A DNA stretch of 7,942 nt from Holosporaceae bacterium (GTDB lineage: Bacteria > Pseudomonadota > Alphaproteobacteria > UBA3830): assembly GCA_031265715.1 (NCBI GenBank), contig JAISCG010000098.1, positions 1 through 7,942 of the forward strand. The letters are read 5' to 3'. A program made the position numbers and the translations under genes. Numbering within the stretch: position 1 is the first letter of the stretch; each line of letters opens with the position of its first letter. The notes under the pieces are model-generated. The model did not search any database. It was not told where the DNA came from and worked only from the letters and a program-made list of their open reading frames with translations. Positions 6,866-7,942 of this stretch are shown one piece after another.

Positions 6866-7414
6866 TTACTTTTTCCCACGTGTCTTTTTATAAAAAAAAT
6901 ACAACAAAGCAATGCCTAAAACCACCAAAGCACCTATTTGGATAAACTCCAAACTGCCCTTTGTCGATTCTAAAATATTTGCGAAAAAATATCCGGCTCC
7001 GGCCACGACTATCGACCAAATAAGAGCGGCGGGTACATTCAGCGACGAAAATTTCAGCGGCGTAATTTTCGCCATTCCGATTATTATCGGACTTACATTG
7101 CGGATACCGTATATGAATCTCGACCCGAATATGAATGCGGCGTCATATTTTTGCAGAAATTCGATCACCGTGGCAGATTTTTTCGAAAATTTCGGATATT
7201 TTTCCAGCAATTTTCCGCCGTAAATCCTTCCGACAAAAAATAAACACTGCTCCGTGATCAAAGTTCCCAAAAATGCCGCAAGCATCACTAATTCCAGAGA
7301 CATGTACCCCTGTTTGCACAAAAATCCGGCAGTCAGGACGGCAATTTCCCCTTCTATACAGGCAAATGCAAAAACTGCATAGTATCCGTAGGATTGTATA
7401 AAACTTTCGAACAA
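6866..7414 (-). CDS. DedA/VTT-family membrane protein, YohD-like
   Basis: This is an integral membrane protein of 182 residues in the DedA (SNARE-associated/VTT) family. Motifs seen are YGYYAV near the start (9-14), IEGEIAVLTAG with E21 (20-30), GTLITEQCLFFVGRIYGGKLL (50-70), and SRFIYGIRNVSPIIIG (98-113). The EGE segment and RF(I/M)YG(I/F)R in place of the more common RFIPGxR match the E. coli YohD branch. Hydrophobic membrane stretches lie around 11-33, 42-62, 127-147 and 158-175, with a basic C-terminus. Some DedA proteins recycle undecaprenyl phosphate across the membrane, which would fit a place before murG, but this branch's substrate is not known to me. The start is taken as TTG at 7414, aligning with YohD; the ribosome binding site (AAGAGA, 7421-7426) is weak. 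It lies 24 bases after the tRNA-Arg gene. Confidence 0.85.
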   Translation of the reverse strand: MFESFIQSYGYYAVFAFACIEGEIAVLTAGFLCKQGYMSLELVMLAAFLGTLITEQCLFFVGRIYGGKLLEKYPKFSKKSATVIEFLQKYDAAFIFGSRFIYGIRNVSPIIIGMAKITPLKFSSLNVPAALIWSIVVAGAGYFFANILESTKGSLEFIQIGALVVLGIALLYFFYKKTRGKK

Positions 7415-7438
7415 AGCAATTCTCTTGTCACTTAAAAT

Positions 7439-7515
7439 TGGTGCGCCCGGTAGGACTTGAACCCACAGCCTTCAGATCCGTAGTCTGACGCTCTATCCAA
7501 TTGAGCTACGAGCGC
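7439..7515 (-). tRNA. tRNA-Arg(ACG)
   Basis: The minus strand folds into a full cloverleaf of 77 bases including an encoded CCA. The acceptor stem is GCGCTCG with CGGGCGC (one G-T pair), the D arm is GCTC/GAGC, the anticodon stem is TCAGA/TCTGA around CTACGGA giving anticodon ACG, and the T loop is TTCAAGT. The first anticodon base would normally be deaminated to inosine. It lies two bases downstream of tRNA-Val. Confidence 0.97.
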
Positions 7516-7517
7516 AC

Positions 7518-7592
7518 TGGTGGGTGATGACAGGTTCGAACTGCCGACCCCCTCGGTGTAAACGAGATGCTCTACCACTGAGCTAATCACCC
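7518..7592 (-). tRNA. tRNA-Val(UAC)
   Basis: A 75-base cloverleaf with encoded CCA. The acceptor stem is GGGTGAT with ATCACCC, the D arm is GCTC/GAGC, the anticodon stem is TCTCG/CGAGG around TTTACAC giving anticodon TAC, and the T arm is GGCAG/CTGTC around TTCGAAC. It is the first gene of the minus-strand run. Confidence 0.97.
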
Positions 7593-7603
7593 GAAACATG
7601 GAG

Positions 7604-7632
7604 AAGATACACAAATTCTTCGGTAAATGCAA
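7604..7632 (-). promoter_or_regulatory. Putative promoter for the tRNA-led operon
   Basis: On the minus strand, TTGCAT (7627-7632) and TATCTT (7604-7609) are separated by 17 bases, and the second box ends 11 bases before the 5' end of tRNA-Val. The boxes match the sigma-70 consensus at 3 of 6 and 4 of 6 positions, so the call rests on spacing and place. I see no other promoter candidate for the genes down to hscB. Confidence 0.45.
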
Positions 7633-7679
7633 GAAAGATATTACATCGAACTTACCACCCGACTGATAGAAGAAAGGAG

Positions 7680-7707
7680 TTAACAAAAGGAATAAAAAAG
7701 GTATAAC
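7680..7707 (+). promoter_or_regulatory. Putative sigma-70 promoter for the right-edge gene
   Basis: TTAACA (7680-7685) and TATAAC (7702-7707) each match the consensus at 5 of 6 positions with a 16-base spacer. Transcription would begin near 7713-7716, giving a leader of under 30 bases before the ATG at 7742. Confidence 0.5.
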
Positions 7708-7741
7708 AGCCTCAATTATAAGGGAATTATGAGGTGGTGAA

Positions 7742-7942
7742 ATGAAGATATCTGAAGGAAGCATAGTTGAAATAAAGGAAGCAATAAGGGGAGATTTGCT
7801 TAGATCGCAATCTGAGATTGATGGTCGTGTGGCGTCCGGTTTGGCGGAATGTGCAGCGTGTGCTCTGGCCGTGAAGAGCGCGAACAGCTACGAATGGATG
7901 ACGGTTTTTCCTCGTATTTGTGCGAAAAAATCCAAGGAACGA
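7742..7942 (+). CDS. Unrecognised protein, N-terminal 67 residues, cut by window edge
   Basis: The frame is open from ATG at 7742 to the window edge. It is preceded by GAGGTGGTGA (7731-7740), a purine-rich ribosome binding site, and by a good promoter-like pair. The codons favour G or C in the third position from about codon 25 onward, as expected of real coding sequence. The residues visible are a mildly charged start (MKISEGSIVEIKEAIRGD), then an Ala/Cys-rich segment GLAECAACALAVKSA (about 34-48), a YEWM segment (52-55) and a basic stretch CAKKSKER (60-67). I see no signal peptide, membrane segment or motif that names a family. It is transcribed away from the tRNA operon. Confidence 0.65.
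   Translation, partial: MKISEGSIVEIKEAIRGDLLRSQSEIDGRVASGLAECAACALAVKSANSYEWMTVFPRICAKKSKER

Larger units (their letters stand above)
7593..7741. other. Divergent intergenic region
   Basis: This 149-base AT-rich stretch separates the minus-strand tRNA operon from the plus-strand gene at the right edge. It appears to hold one promoter for each side and an inverted repeat next to the plus-strand ribosome binding site. I see no RNA gene or terminator in it. Confidence 0.6.

Noticed and set aside
7432..7764. A 110-codon minus-strand frame over the tRNA genes
   Set aside because: Its C-terminal half is the translation of the two tRNA genes, whose cloverleaves and CCA ends are complete.
1..7942. 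CRISPR array, toxin-antitoxin pair, defence island or prophage
   Set aside because: No regularly spaced repeats and no recognisable defence or phage genes are present; the only mobile DNA is the partial insertion sequence.

Overview
The window is a compact stretch of bacterial chromosome, roughly 45% G+C by eye. Almost everything between about 1.1 and 7.6 kb lies on the minus strand in one tight run. Read in the direction of transcription (right to left) the order is tRNA-Val(UAC), tRNA-Arg(ACG), a DedA-family membrane protein, murG, murC, murB, iscS, iscU, iscA, hscB. The gene content suggests a proteobacterium. The murG-murC-murB order together with an Isc system without an adjacent iscR fits an alphaproteobacterium, possibly of the Rickettsiales or Holosporales type. 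That assignment is an inference from layout and protein style, not a proof.

Layout by region. Positions 1-861 hold the first 287 codons of an ISAs1-family transposase on the minus strand, running off the left edge. Positions 862-1006 are its leader and the probable right end of the insertion sequence. Positions 1007-1103 are a short unassigned stretch after hscB. Positions 1104-3478 encode four iron-sulfur cluster assembly proteins: the co-chaperone HscB, the A-type carrier IscA, the scaffold IscU and the cysteine desulfurase IscS. Positions 3429-6847 encode MurB, MurC and MurG, which make UDP-MurNAc, attach its first amino acid and complete lipid II. Positions 6866-7414 encode a YohD-like DedA protein. 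Two tRNA genes follow at 7439-7592. A 149-base divergent intergenic region separates them from the start of an unrecognised plus-strand gene that runs off the right edge at 7742-7942.

The gaps within the minus-strand run are very small: 2 bases between the tRNAs, 24 before dedA, 18 before murG, 12 before murB, 5 before iscU and 1 before iscA. murG/murC overlap by 1 base, iscA/hscB by 4, and murB/iscS by 50. I see no terminator-like hairpin with a U-run and no room for a conventional intergenic promoter. The simplest reading is one transcription unit starting upstream of the tRNAs, so tRNA, lipid II and Fe-S genes may share a promoter. The Isc set stops after hscB, where hscA and fdx would usually follow; the ISAs1-like element lies at that point.

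I do not see a clearly novel biological system. The points most worth checking are the mixed tRNA/mRNA operon, the 50-base murB/iscS overlap with no iscR or promoter space, the cysteine-rich tail on IscA, the shortened IscS C-terminus, the DedA protein next to murG, and the insertion sequence after hscB.
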